The notes under the pieces: generated by a model
Seen by the model: the letters and a program-made list of their open reading frames with translations, nothing else
Told to the model about the DNA's origin: nothing
Databases searched by the model: none
Position numbers and translations under genes: made by a program
Assembly: GCA_003164035.1 (NCBI GenBank)
Contig: PLRS01000140.1
Location: forward strand, 64,552 to 128,551
DNA length: 64,000 nucleotides
Source of the DNA: Bryobacterales bacterium
GTDB taxonomy: Bacteria > Acidobacteriota > Terriglobia > Bryobacterales > Bryobacteraceae
Direction of reading: 5' to 3'
Shown here: positions 26,785 through 36,078 of the stretch, in pieces
Layout of the letters: each line of letters begins with the position of its first letter
Numbering within the stretch: the first letter of the stretch is position 1

Positions 26785-27867
26785 TCAGGCGGCTCTGGAG
26801 AGGGCAGCCATGCTGGTTTGCTGGATGGTCAGAATGGCCTGGATGGCTAAACGTCCGGATGCGCTGACTTGGTAACGATGGGTTTTCTGTACCTTGTGGA
26901 TCAAACCATGCGCGACCAGCATGCGCAGCTTTCGGCTTGCGGCGGCGGAGCGCCGACGCTTTTCCTTGAGGTCCAAGGGCGGGGCTTGGTGGGGGCCGGC
27001 AGGCCAGAGCAGGCGCTGCAAATCCCGGTTGCGCAGACCGTTGATCATGAACTCTCCACGGTTGACCGCCTCCCATAAAGCGTAATCGTCAGCGAACGGG
27101 CGCAAAGCACGGACGCGTCGGTTGCGATACTGGCAGGGCTGTTGCAGGGGACGGATTAACTCCGCCATTCGGGTGGTATCGTCCAGGGCGGCGAATGCAT
27201 CCAGGTAGCGTTCGTTGGCTCTCTGCGAAACTTCCGTCCGGCGGTAGAGATCGCACACCCCTTGGCGCATCGGCCGCCACGCCAGTTCGTCCTCGGGGCC
27301 TCCCTCGACAGGCCGATAGGCGCGGAACACCTGGGCATTGGCGGTCATGGTCTCCACCCGGAACACGTCGCCCACCGGGGTGTGCGCCTTGCCATAGCAC
27401 TTCAGGGAATTGCCCTGGATCCAGTGCTTCAGCCGCTCGCCCGCCACCCGCCGCTTCAGGCTGGTGGTGATCTCCCCCGTGAACCCATCCGGTACCGAGC
27501 CGGTCAGCGAAAGGCGCTTGCCCAGGAATCGCAGGATGTCCGCGCTGGAAAAATTCAACAAACCATGGCGCAACAGCAGCGGCTCCAGGCGAGCGAGAGC
27601 GCCCGGCCGGAACAGAGTATCGGTGGCCCACTCACACTGAAAAGCACTCCAGTAGTACGCCGCGTCGAACTTCTGACTGCCCCACAGCGCAGCATAGGCG
27701 CAGGGAAGAGCGCCGGGAGGAGTCCCGGCGTGGCAGACTAAGAGTCCGCTCCACGAAAAAGTCGCCGCGGAGGGAGAAGAATCCGACGGGCGGTAATACA
27801 GTTTGCGCGGAGACCCAGCCGGGATGAAAAAGTATGCGGCATTCGACTGAGAGTCCGCGCCACGCAT
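26785..27867 (-). CDS. Uncharacterised protein with C-terminal winged-helix segment; 5' part runs through repeats
   Basis: The open frame has 360 codons. Conserved-looking sequence begins near residue 63 (FDAAYYWSAFQCEWATDTLF) and goes on with FLGKRLSLTG, SLKCYGKAHTPVGDVFRVET, GEFMINGLRNRDLQRLLW and a C-terminal winged-helix-like stretch (SRKLRMLVAHGLIHKVQKTH). From memory, related proteins are scattered in Acidobacteria and Planctomycetes, often in several copies, without known function. The first ~45 codons cross two family E repeats (27845-27863 and 27736-27754) and no native start codon is seen next to the conserved part. It is therefore possibly truncated and not expressed as such. Could be a remnant of a mobile or selfish gene. 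Confidence 0.55.
   Translation of the reverse strand: MRGADSQSNAAYFFIPAGSPRKLYYRPSDSSPSAATFSWSGLLVCHAGTPPGALPCAYAALWGSQKFDAAYYWSAFQCEWATDTLFRPGALARLEPLLLRHGLLNFSSADILRFLGKRLSLTGSVPDGFTGEITTSLKRRVAGERLKHWIQGNSLKCYGKAHTPVGDVFRVETMTANAQVFRAYRPVEGGPEDELAWRPMRQGVCDLYRRTEVSQRANERYLDAFAALDDTTRMAELIRPLQQPCQYRNRRVRALRPFADDYALWEAVNRGEFMINGLRNRDLQRLLWPAGPHQAPPLDLKEKRRRSAAASRKLRMLVAHGLIHKVQKTHRYQVSASGRLAIQAILTIQQTSMAALSRAA
27736..27754. repeat. Family E repeat (copy E2)
   Basis: gactaagagtccgctccac, 17 of 19 matches to copies E1 and E3; inside the 5' part of the winged-helix gene. Confidence 0.7.
27845..27863. repeat. Family E repeat (copy E3)
   Basis: gactgagagtccgcgccac, identical to 26689-26707; it covers the first codons of the winged-helix open frame. 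Confidence 0.75.
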
Positions 27868-27879
27868 CCCGACAGGGGC

Positions 27880-30800
27880 TTAGCGAGCCTTGGCTTTCAG
27901 GGCGGCCCATTTCGTCATCAGTGCGGCGTAGGCGGCTTGTTGCCGGCTGCAGGCCTGGAGTTCGGCGGCGGTGGGCGGCATTTCGGAAGCTTGCATGCCC
28001 ATGGCGGCGGCGACCAGTTGGGCGCCGATGTTGGCGAGATTGGGCGGGGGCGCGGGTTCGGGCGCACCGCCGCGGCCGCCTCTGCCGCCACTTTCATTGC
28101 CGCGCACCGGCGCGGGCGGCGCGATCTCGTCCACCTGTTTGATGAGAGCTTCGGTCGCGGGCGATTGGGGCCGCGAGCTGAGCTTATCGGCTAAGGCGCG
28201 GGCTTCGGCGTAGGCGCCGGCGGCGGCGCGGGCTTGATTCTCGATCTCGGTGGTGAGGGTGAAGATCCGCTGGACTTCGGGAGCGATCCTGACGCGCGGA
28301 TCCAATTTGACGGCGATGGGCTGGGTTTGGCTCTTGCCATTCGCGGTCAAACGCACCGAGTACAGGCCGGGGGCGACCCAGGGCGAATCGACGGATGGGT
28401 AGGTGCGATGGGGGACGGGGTCGTTGCCGCCGCCATCGCCGCGTCCGCCGGTGGCGGTGCCGGGGATGGGGTCATAATGCATATCCCAGATGAAACGGTG
28501 CATGCCTGCGCCGGTTTTGAGCACCCGCTGCGGAGCGGGCCAATAGAACGGGAGATCGCAATCGGGCGCGGTGGGCTTCTGCTGGCACATTTTCTCGTAG
28601 GCAACCGGAGCGGTGACGGGATCGGGGGTTCTGACCGGATCGGTGCTGGAGTAAGTGCGAACGGCCTTACCCTGAGCGTCGAGGATTTCGAGCTTGACGT
28701 CGGTTGCGGCCGAGGGCAAGTAGTAATCGACGACGGCGCCCTCGGGCGGATTTTCGCCGGCCGGCCATTCGGGCGGCCAGGGGGTGGGATCGTTGGTGGC
28801 GAAGCGAATGCGGATAGCAGTGGCGGGCTTGAACAGATAGGCGTTCGAAGCCGCGGCTGCCGCGGCGGCCTGGCGTAGAGGGGTCACGTCGTCGAGAATC
28901 CAGAAGCCGCGGCCGTGCGTGCCGGCGACCAGGTCGGAGCAGAGACAGGACGCATCGTCCTTGATAGCGATGTCGCGCACGGAGATCGCCGGCATATCGA
29001 GGCGGAGCGACTGCCAATGGTCGCCATCGTCGAAGGAAACCCAAACCTGGGTTTCGGTAGCGGCGTAGAGAAGGCCTTTCTTGCGCGGATCTTCGCGGAT
29101 GGAATTGGCGGGGGCGCCGGCGGCGATGCCGTTGTCGATCTCGGTCCATGTCTTGCCGCCATCGTGGGTGCGCCAGAAGTGCGGGTTCATGTCGTCGAGG
29201 CGCAGGGTATTGGCGGCGGCATAGGCGGTCCGGGTGTCGAAGTGGCCGGCATCCATGTTGAAGATGCGGGTCCAGGGCCTGATCTGGGGCGGAGTGACGT
29301 TGGTCCATTTGGCACCGCCGTTGGTGGTGACCTGGATGAGGCCGTCGCCGGTGCCGGCCCACAGCACGTTAACGTCGAGCGGGGAGGGCGCCAGGGCGGT
29401 GACGGTGCCGAGCGGGGAAGGGGTCACGGTGGAAGCGTATTTACCGGCATTACCAGGCACGTCCCAGGATTGGCGGGTGAGGTCGCCGCTGATAGGTGTC
29501 CAGTTGTGGCCGCCGTTGATGGTCTTCCAGACGCCGGCGGTGGCGAAGTAGAGAATATTGGGGTCCTTGGGCGACCAGATGAGCGGCTGGGTGCGAACGG
29601 TGCGGGCGGAGGGCTCTCCCGGCACAATTGGAGCGGGTGCGCCACGGCCGGGGCGTGGGGGACCGATGCTGGTTTTCTGTCCGGTGGCGCGGTTATACAG
29701 GCTGACTTTTCCGCCGTAGACCAGGTCGGGATTCTTGGGATCGGGAGCGGCCATGCCGTACTCCTCGATAGCGACCGGGTGCCAATCGTGGAAGGTGATT
29801 TCGCCATCCATGCCGCGGCTCGCGACGCAGGCGGAACCGGAATCCTGCTGGCCGCCGCAGAGGCGATAGGGGAAGGCGTTATCGGCGGTGACGTGGTACA
29901 TGGCGGCAGTGGGTTGGGTATACCAGTTGCTCCAGGATTCGCCGCGGTTGGCGGAAACGACGCCGCCCTGGTCGGAAACCAGGAGGATGATGTTGGGATT
30001 TTCGGGATTGATCCAGCTTTTCTGGTAATCGTCGCCGCCGGGGGAGCCGCGCACGGCCGACCAGGTCGCGCCTCCATCCCCGGTGCGCCAGAACACGATG
30101 GAGGAACTGTAGACGACGTTTTCGTTCTTGGGATCGACGGTAATGGTGGGCAGATCGCCGCCGCCGATGCGGAGAAGCGGACGGGGGTCCTCGGGGTTGG
30201 CAGTGACGCTCCAATGCTCGCCGGCGTCGGTGGATTTGTAGAATGCGACGGAGCCGGCCGCGCCACCGCGGCCGCCACGCCCGGCGCCGGGGGCGGCGGG
30301 AGAAGCCACCATGGCGTAGATGAGGCTGGGATTGCCGGGAGCTATGGCGAGGTTGGCTTCAATCACCGATGGCAAGCCGCGGGTGAGCTGCTGCCAGGTG
30401 GTGCCGCCATCGACGGATTTGAATACGCCGCCGCCGGTGCCGCCGAAAGCGCCGTTCTCATAGAAGCCCTGTTGCTGCTGCCAGAGGCCGGCATAAACGA
30501 TATTGGGATGTTCAGGATCGATGCGGACGTCGTTGGCGCTGGTGTAATCGTCCTTGAAGAGCACTTTTTCGAAGTGCGCGCCGCCATCGGTGGAGCGGAA
30601 GATGCCGCGCTCGGGGTTGGGACCGTAAGGGTGACCGAGCGCGGCGACAAAGAGGCGGGTGGGGTTGCGCGGGTCGACGTCGATATTGGCGATCATCTGG
30701 GTATCGCGAAGACCGAGGTGGACCCAGGTCTTGCCGGCGTCGGTGGATCGGTAGACGCCATCGCCGACGGCGAGATCGGGTCGAATGATGCCGGCGCCGG

Positions 30801-31116
30801 TGCCGACATAGATAATGTTGGGGTTGGAGGGCGCGACGGCAATGGCACCGATGGCGCCGGTGCTTTCGTGGTCGAAGATGGGGACCCAGGTGGAGCCGTA
30901 GTCGGTGGAGCGCCAGACGCCGCCGTTATCGAATCCGATATAAGCCACGTTGGGCTGGCCGGGCACGCCGGCGACGGCTCGGGCGCGGCCGGCGCGGGTG
31001 GGGCCGATGGAGCGCCAATGCATTTCCGAATAAAGGGCGGGATCGAGCGATTGGGCCGGCGCCAGCGCGGCCAGCCAGAAAGCGAAGAATACGGATAGAC
31101 GAACCGATGCGGACAA
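27880..31116 (-). CDS. Exported sortilin/BNR-repeat beta-propeller protein (VPS10-like)
   Basis: The 1078-residue protein starts with a signal peptide (LSVFFAFWLAALAPAQS). It is followed by many BNR/Asp-box units, S-x-D-x-G-x-x-W (STDYGSTW, STDAGKTW, SVDGGTTW, STDAGEHW, TGDGGATW, THDGGKTW), which build two propellers as in sortilin/VPS10 proteins and exo-glycosidases (~40-760). From ~800 there is a beta-sandwich (TDVKLEILDAQGKAVRTYSS) and a helical C-terminal part with a Gly/Arg-rich insert (~1010). Such giant proteins are frequent in Solibacter. They are often labelled glycosyl hydrolases, but no catalytic site can be assigned. Located outside the cytoplasm. Confidence 0.88.
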   Translation of the reverse strand: MSASVRLSVFFAFWLAALAPAQSLDPALYSEMHWRSIGPTRAGRARAVAGVPGQPNVAYIGFDNGGVWRSTDYGSTWVPIFDHESTGAIGAIAVAPSNPNIIYVGTGAGIIRPDLAVGDGVYRSTDAGKTWVHLGLRDTQMIANIDVDPRNPTRLFVAALGHPYGPNPERGIFRSTDGGAHFEKVLFKDDYTSANDVRIDPEHPNIVYAGLWQQQQGFYENGAFGGTGGGVFKSVDGGTTWQQLTRGLPSVIEANLAIAPGNPSLIYAMVASPAAPGAGRGGRGGAAGSVAFYKSTDAGEHWSVTANPEDPRPLLRIGGGDLPTITVDPKNENVVYSSSIVFWRTGDGGATWSAVRGSPGGDDYQKSWINPENPNIILLVSDQGGVVSANRGESWSNWYTQPTAAMYHVTADNAFPYRLCGGQQDSGSACVASRGMDGEITFHDWHPVAIEEYGMAAPDPKNPDLVYGGKVSLYNRATGQKTSIGPPRPGRGAPAPIVPGEPSARTVRTQPLIWSPKDPNILYFATAGVWKTINGGHNWTPISGDLTRQSWDVPGNAGKYASTVTPSPLGTVTALAPSPLDVNVLWAGTGDGLIQVTTNGGAKWTNVTPPQIRPWTRIFNMDAGHFDTRTAYAAANTLRLDDMNPHFWRTHDGGKTWTEIDNGIAAGAPANSIREDPRKKGLLYAATETQVWVSFDDGDHWQSLRLDMPAISVRDIAIKDDASCLCSDLVAGTHGRGFWILDDVTPLRQAAAAAAASNAYLFKPATAIRIRFATNDPTPWPPEWPAGENPPEGAVVDYYLPSAATDVKLEILDAQGKAVRTYSSTDPVRTPDPVTAPVAYEKMCQQKPTAPDCDLPFYWPAPQRVLKTGAGMHRFIWDMHYDPIPGTATGGRGDGGGNDPVPHRTYPSVDSPWVAPGLYSVRLTANGKSQTQPIAVKLDPRVRIAPEVQRIFTLTTEIENQARAAAGAYAEARALADKLSSRPQSPATEALIKQVDEIAPPAPVRGNESGGRGGRGGAPEPAPPPNLANIGAQLVAAAMGMQASEMPPTAAELQACSRQQAAYAALMTKWAALKAKAR

Positions 31117-31170
31117 AGGGCGGTCCTCCTGGGACTTTCACGAGTGTAATACGGATTCGCGGACACAGGA

Positions 31171-31333
31171 GGTGGGGCGGGCCCTCGGCCTGCGGCGGCC
31201 TCCCAGGCCGCCTGGCTACGGCCAGATGGGTCCAGCAGGCGAAAGACACCGCGTCTCTTCAGGATCATGTTTGGGCAGTGCGCTGTGGCGGGGCGGCCTG
31301 GGAGGCCGTCCGCAGACCGCGGGTCTGCCCCAC
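31171..31333. repeat. Family D ~165-bp repeat (copy D1)
   Basis: It opens ggtggggcgggccctcggcc and closes gcgggtctgccccac. Inside are ccaggccgcctggc…, gtccagcaggcgaaa and ggcggcctgggaggccg. It is about four-fifths identical by eye to 34163-34327, in the same orientation; the two copies flank the NHL gene. Confidence 0.85.
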
Positions 31334-31344
31334 AAATTCCGGTC

Positions 31345-34143
31345 TCACTGAACGGCGATCACTACATCGGCGCGGCTCGATGAGTTGCCGACCGAAACCA
31401 CCACGGGAACCGCATTGCCGGTAACGCCGGCGGGAATACGGGCGTTGATTTGAAGCAGTCCGGCCACCTCGCCGGGCGCGGCGCCCGCGTACAACACCTG
31501 CGCCGTTTGTCCGCCTATTTGCACCGACACCGCCTGCACGGGCGTGGGGTAAACGCCGGTGGCGATCACCCCGTCCTGCCCGGCAGGATTGGTCTGCCCT
31601 TCGCCGGTCCCGTAGAAAACCACGATCGAACCGGCGCCCGCCGGGTTCGAAACCGAATTGACGCTGCCGTCCTGATTCAGGGCCGCGGCTTGGCCGGTGC
31701 CGGAACTGTTAGCCGTAAAGAGCGCGGGCGCGGTCTGGGATACGGGGAGCGAGACGGTGTTGGTGGGCTGGCCCTGGTAGACAATCCGCACCTGCGTCTG
31801 GCTCTGGCTGGCAACTTCGTAGGGGACGATGGCGCTCACTTGACCGGTCGATGCAAAGATCATGGGAGCCGGAATTCCGTCAAAGAGAACCTGGGTGGCG
31901 CCGATCTCGGTGTTCAAACTTCCGGAAGAAGTCACACTCGGCAAAGCAAATTGCGACGGCCCGATGCTGGTACCGAAAATGGTGATAATTTCTCCCGGCG
32001 CCACCGGCCCGGCCAGGAGGCTGGCGCTATTCACCACCCCGCCCGCGAAGAACTGCGCCGGCTCCAACTTGCGGACCACCTGATTGCCCGAATCGGCAAA
32101 ATAAATGTTGCCGCTCGAATCGAAGGCCAAGCCGGTGGGGGCATTCAAAAGCGCGCTGGTGGCCGGTCCGCCATCGCCGGAATAACCGTCCGTGCCGGTG
32201 CCCGCTATGGTCGCGATCGCGCCGGTGGAGTCGATTCTTCGAATCCGGGCGGGCAGGCAGACGTAGAGGTTTCCGCTGGAATCGAGAGCCAGTGTCGCGG
32301 GCGCGGACAGCTCCGCCTGGGTAGCCGGGCCGCCGTCGCCGGTAGCGCCCTGAACGCCGGTGCCGGCGATGGTGGCGATGATTCCATTGGTGCCGATGCG
32401 GCGAACCCGGTCGTTATCGGTATCGGCGATATAGATATTTCCGGCCGCGTCCACAACCACGCCGGATGGATGGAACAACTCGGCGAGGGTGGCTGGGCCG
32501 CCATCGCCCGAAAAACCCGGCGTTCCCGTACCCGCTATGGTCACAATCTCGCCGCGCGTGTCTACCATCCGAATCCGATCGTTCGAAGCGTCCGCAATAT
32601 AAAGATTCCCGGACTTATCGAGCGCAATCTGGGACTGCCACTCGAATAACTGCGCGGCCACGGCCGGCCCATTGTCTCCGCCGTAGCCTTGGGCGCCCGT
32701 TCCGGCGACCTGGGAGATAATTCCGTCGACGGCTAGCTTCCGGACCTCATAGGCGGCGTCGAGGTAGATGTCGCCACTGGAGTCCAGCGCCATGCTGGTG
32801 GGACTGTTCACGGTTGCCACGGTCGCCTGTCCTCCATCGCCGCTGGTGCCGGGCAAACCGTTGCCGGCTATCGTCGTGATAACGCCGCCCGAGACTTTGC
32901 GGACGCGGAAATCGAAAGTGTCGGAGATCAGCAGATTGCCTTGGGCGTCGATGGCGACGCCGTACGGATCGTACAGCGAGGCCTGGAGCGGATTGCCGCC
33001 GTCGCCGATAATCGACCCGGTAACTTCCAGGCCCGCCACGCGCGAGATCGCCGATGTGGCGGCATCGATGCGCCGGACGCGCCGTCCTTCCTCCTCGCTC
33101 ACGAAGATGTTGCCGGAAGAATCGAGTGCCACACTCGCCGGAAAAAGCAGGCTGGCGGCCGCGGCGCTTTTCCCGTCTCCTCCGCTCAAGGTCAGCGCAC
33201 CATTCCCCGCAATCGTGCTGATGACCCCATTCGGAGTTACCTTCCGCAATTTGCCGGTGATGGCATCGGCGATATACAGATTTCCGGTGGCGTCGAGAGC
33301 CAACCCCTGCGGGTCGGAAAGCTGGGCGAGGGTTGCCTGGCCGCCGTCGCCGCTGTAGCCGGTGACGCCGGTTCCCGCGATGGTCGAGATGTTTCCACTG
33401 GCGGCAGCGACCTTGCGGACCCGGTAGTTGGAAGTGTCCGAGATGTAGAGATTCCCCGCGCCGTCCAGCGCCACGCCGGCGGGCAACTGGAGTTGGGCCG
33501 CGGTGGCCGGGCCCCCATCGCCGCTAAATCCGACCTGGCCATTGCCGGCGATCGTGTGGATCAGCCCATCGGCAGTTACCTTGCGAATTCGATTGTTCGC
33601 CTGGTCGGCGATATAGAGGTTGCCCGCCGCGTCCAGCTTCACGTCTGCCGGAGTGTTTAGATCCGCCGACGTAGCGGGCCCGCCGTCGCCCGAGAATCCA
33701 TAGCTGCCTTTGCCCGCCACCGTGGCGATGATGCCGGCCGGCGTCACTTTTCGGATTCGTTCATTCACAACGTCGGCAATATAGAGGTTGCCCGCGCCGT
33801 CGACCGCCAGGCCGGCCGGCCCGTGGAGTTGCGCGGCGGTGGCCGGGCCGCCATCGCCGCTGAAGCCCTCATGGCCCGTGCCCGCCACGGTCGTCAATGT
33901 GCCTTGCGCAGTCACCTGGAAGACCCGCTGGTAATAGGAATCGGAAAAGTAGATCGTTCCGTTATTGCCCACGGCGACGCCGCCGGGACTGAACAGCAGC
34001 ACGTTCGCCGCCGGCTGGCCCTCCCCGGTGTACGGATACGGTCCAGTGCCGGCGACCGTGGCAATGGCGTAAGCGGGAGCCTGCGCCAACGCGGTACACA
34101 AAAAGCAGGAAGCCAGCGCGGCTGCCAACCCAGCATTTCGCAC
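31345..34143 (-). CDS. Exported protein with 12 NHL repeats and Solibacter-type C-terminal domain
   Basis: From GTG 34143 the product has 932 residues: a signal peptide (LAAALASCFLCTALAQA), then twelve NHL repeats of ~56 residues marked by GDGGPATAAQL, …GLAVDGAGNLYIAD and …RIRKV, enough for two six-bladed propellers (~25-695). The C-terminus (~700-932) is the TIGR03437-type beta domain (VNSASLLAGPVAPGEIITIF, VVFYGTGEGQTNPAG), a hallmark of Solibacter relatives. The frame stays open upstream to 34758 through a family D repeat and the neighbouring gene, so the start is uncertain and no good ribosome site is present. Likely a surface binding protein; ligand unknown. Confidence 0.88.
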   Translation of the reverse strand: MRNAGLAAALASCFLCTALAQAPAYAIATVAGTGPYPYTGEGQPAANVLLFSPGGVAVGNNGTIYFSDSYYQRVFQVTAQGTLTTVAGTGHEGFSGDGGPATAAQLHGPAGLAVDGAGNLYIADVVNERIRKVTPAGIIATVAGKGSYGFSGDGGPATSADLNTPADVKLDAAGNLYIADQANNRIRKVTADGLIHTIAGNGQVGFSGDGGPATAAQLQLPAGVALDGAGNLYISDTSNYRVRKVAAASGNISTIAGTGVTGYSGDGGQATLAQLSDPQGLALDATGNLYIADAITGKLRKVTPNGVISTIAGNGALTLSGGDGKSAAAASLLFPASVALDSSGNIFVSEEEGRRVRRIDAATSAISRVAGLEVTGSIIGDGGNPLQASLYDPYGVAIDAQGNLLISDTFDFRVRKVSGGVITTIAGNGLPGTSGDGGQATVATVNSPTSMALDSSGDIYLDAAYEVRKLAVDGIISQVAGTGAQGYGGDNGPAVAAQLFEWQSQIALDKSGNLYIADASNDRIRMVDTRGEIVTIAGTGTPGFSGDGGPATLAELFHPSGVVVDAAGNIYIADTDNDRVRRIGTNGIIATIAGTGVQGATGDGGPATQAELSAPATLALDSSGNLYVCLPARIRRIDSTGAIATIAGTGTDGYSGDGGPATSALLNAPTGLAFDSSGNIYFADSGNQVVRKLEPAQFFAGGVVNSASLLAGPVAPGEIITIFGTSIGPSQFALPSVTSSGSLNTEIGATQVLFDGIPAPMIFASTGQVSAIVPYEVASQSQTQVRIVYQGQPTNTVSLPVSQTAPALFTANSSGTGQAAALNQDGSVNSVSNPAGAGSIVVFYGTGEGQTNPAGQDGVIATGVYPTPVQAVSVQIGGQTAQVLYAGAAPGEVAGLLQINARIPAGVTGNAVPVVVSVGNSSSRADVVIAVQ

Positions 34144-34162
34144 CGTCAATAAGAACAACAGC

Positions 34163-34327
34163 GGGTGAGGCGGACCCGCGGCCTGCTGCGAATTCCCAGG
34201 CCGCCTGGCCGCGGCCAGACGGATCCAGCAGGCGAAAAGCCACGTGTCCATTCCAGGACCATGTTTGGATAATGCGCGGTGGCGGGGCGGCCTGGGAGGC
34301 CGCCGCAGACCGAGGGTCTGCCCCACC
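34163..34327. repeat. Family D ~165-bp repeat (copy D2)
   Basis: Second copy, directly upstream of the NHL gene start; same order of sub-motifs as D1 (gatccagcaggcgaaaagcc, ccaggaccatgtttgg, ggcggcctgggaggccgccg, gggtctgccccac). Confidence 0.85.
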
Positions 34328-34358
34328 AAGAATGCACCCATGCTGCCTCCTAACCGGG

Positions 34359-35906
34359 TCATTGAACTGCCACCACCGCCGTATCGGTCACGCTGTTGCC
34401 TGCGACGGAAATCTCGATCGGTGCGTCGCCGGCGGGTGTGCCGGCTGGAATCTGGAAGTCGATCTGGTAAAGGCCCGCGAATCCGGGCGCGACCACCGAA
34501 CCCAGCACGGCCGCGGCTATTTTGTTTACGGTAAGGGTGGGAGTGAGGACGGTATAGTAAAGCGGGCTGCCGCTGGCGGGGGGCGCTACGCCGGTGGCGA
34601 GAGGCGTGCCGCCGGCGGTGGCCGCTCCCAATCCCGTGACGAACAGTTCCACGTAGTCGCCGGGCTTGGCGGGCTGGCCGCAGGTGGCCGTCGCGCTCTG
34701 TCCAGTACATGGCGGAAGACCCAGCGCGGAAGCCTGCGCCGTGGACAGCACGAGCCAAGCCGTGTTGGCGAACAACGCGGCCGCGACCCGGCGGGAGCTA
34801 TTGGTGGGATCCGCAACCAGGAAGAAGCCGGGCGCGGCGGCGGCCATCCGCACGGCGTTGCCGGCCGATGGTCCGTTATTCGACAGGACCGTGACCGGCA
34901 GGGATTCCCCATACCCCGGCAGATCGGACGGCACCAGAACGTTGATCTGCCCTTGGGACGCGATCAGGCTGGAAATCGGCGCCAGTTCGCCGCCGATCTC
35001 GACCGACAGGTTGTTTACGGTTGTGGCCGGAAACGCGGCGAGATTGTCCGGGCCTTGAAACCCGGTGCCGTAGATGGTGAGAAACGATCCCGGGGCCACC
35101 GCTTCCTGCGCGAAACTGGCGCCATTCACCAACGCCGCGATGGTGGGCGCGGTGGGGAGCTGCACGGTTCCCACCGGGAGCTGGACTTCATTGGACGCCG
35201 CTCCGCCGCTGGTGACCACCAAAGTGTCCGCGCCGGCGGGCGCGCTGGCGGGAACCGTGAACAGAATCGCATAGCCGTTGCCAACCGTTGTGGTGGGCTG
35301 CCCGGCGAACTGGACCGTTGCCTTTATGCCGCCGACGGTGACCGTGGGTGTGACGGCGGCCGGCAAAAGACTCGATGAGGTGCTGCCGAGGGCCTGCACC
35401 GGACTGGTCGCGCCCAGGCCGGCCAGATTGAGCTGGATGGTTTCTCCCGGAGCCGCCGGATAGGAGTTGGTTACCTGGGCGCCATTGGAGTGAAGGAACG
35501 CGCTGCCCTCGCCACCGCCGGCGGAAATGGCTGGCGAGGTGGCCTGAAGCGTGATCGGGAAAGTATTGGAAGGCGTGCCGTCATGGGAAATGACCACGGT
35601 GGAGGGTCCCGGCGCGAGATCCATCGGGATGATGAGATTGATCTCGTAGCCCACGCCAGCCTGGGTGACGATCAGGTGGAGGGGCGCAGTCTCTCCGCCG
35701 ACGGTGGCGCTGAAACTGCCGAGATTGTCGGCGGGAAAGGTGCCGTATGCGAATACGCTCGCCGCCGGGCAGAGCGTGGTTCGCCCCAGGGTGTCGGACA
35801 CTGCGGCGATGACGGGCGTCTGGCACCAGGCGGCGGGTGCGATCAGGATGGCCAGCGGCAGGCTGCGCCATCGCGCGAAACGTAACGGAGCGCGCAAGAA
35901 ATACAT
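34359..35906 (-). CDS. Exported Solibacter-type beta-domain protein
   Basis: ATG 35906, with GGAGG at good spacing, gives 515 residues beginning with a signal peptide (LPLAILIAPAAWCQ). The body is a tandem of TIGR03437-like beta domains: VNGASFAQEAVAPGSFLTIY, YVELFVTGLGAAT and GLYQIDFQIPAGTPAGDAPI at the C-terminus correspond to the end of the NHL protein next door. There is no NHL part. The pair, separated by a family D repeat, probably arose by domain sharing. Divergent from the TolB-like/TPR gene. Function unknown; extracellular or outer-surface location expected. Confidence 0.85.
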   Translation of the reverse strand: MYFLRAPLRFARWRSLPLAILIAPAAWCQTPVIAAVSDTLGRTTLCPAASVFAYGTFPADNLGSFSATVGGETAPLHLIVTQAGVGYEINLIIPMDLAPGPSTVVISHDGTPSNTFPITLQATSPAISAGGGEGSAFLHSNGAQVTNSYPAAPGETIQLNLAGLGATSPVQALGSTSSSLLPAAVTPTVTVGGIKATVQFAGQPTTTVGNGYAILFTVPASAPAGADTLVVTSGGAASNEVQLPVGTVQLPTAPTIAALVNGASFAQEAVAPGSFLTIYGTGFQGPDNLAAFPATTVNNLSVEIGGELAPISSLIASQGQINVLVPSDLPGYGESLPVTVLSNNGPSAGNAVRMAAAAPGFFLVADPTNSSRRVAAALFANTAWLVLSTAQASALGLPPCTGQSATATCGQPAKPGDYVELFVTGLGAATAGGTPLATGVAPPASGSPLYYTVLTPTLTVNKIAAAVLGSVVAPGFAGLYQIDFQIPAGTPAGDAPIEISVAGNSVTDTAVVAVQ

Positions 35907-36078
35907 GGATCCTCCAGTCCGAGCCCCAATTCCCGGAGGAACCGGATGCCGGTGCATGGGCGAGTATTGGCTTCGCCGCGGAAGGTGCGCAAGTACCCAG
36001 AGGCAACAAAGGTACATCCCGTGTTTTGAACAACGTACCTCGTGGTATACTCAAAACCCGAAGCGGGAGGTTGACTGG

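Noticed and set aside
28915..31098. 727-codon Gly-rich open frame opposite the BNR propeller gene
   Set aside because: Antisense shadow of a protein with clear Asp-box repeats; the Gly/Val richness mirrors the codon bias of the true gene.
33490..34140. Evenly spaced repeats in the NHL gene as a possible CRISPR array
   Set aside because: The ~168-nt period is coding and matches NHL protein repeats; no short identical repeats with unique spacers are seen anywhere in the window.
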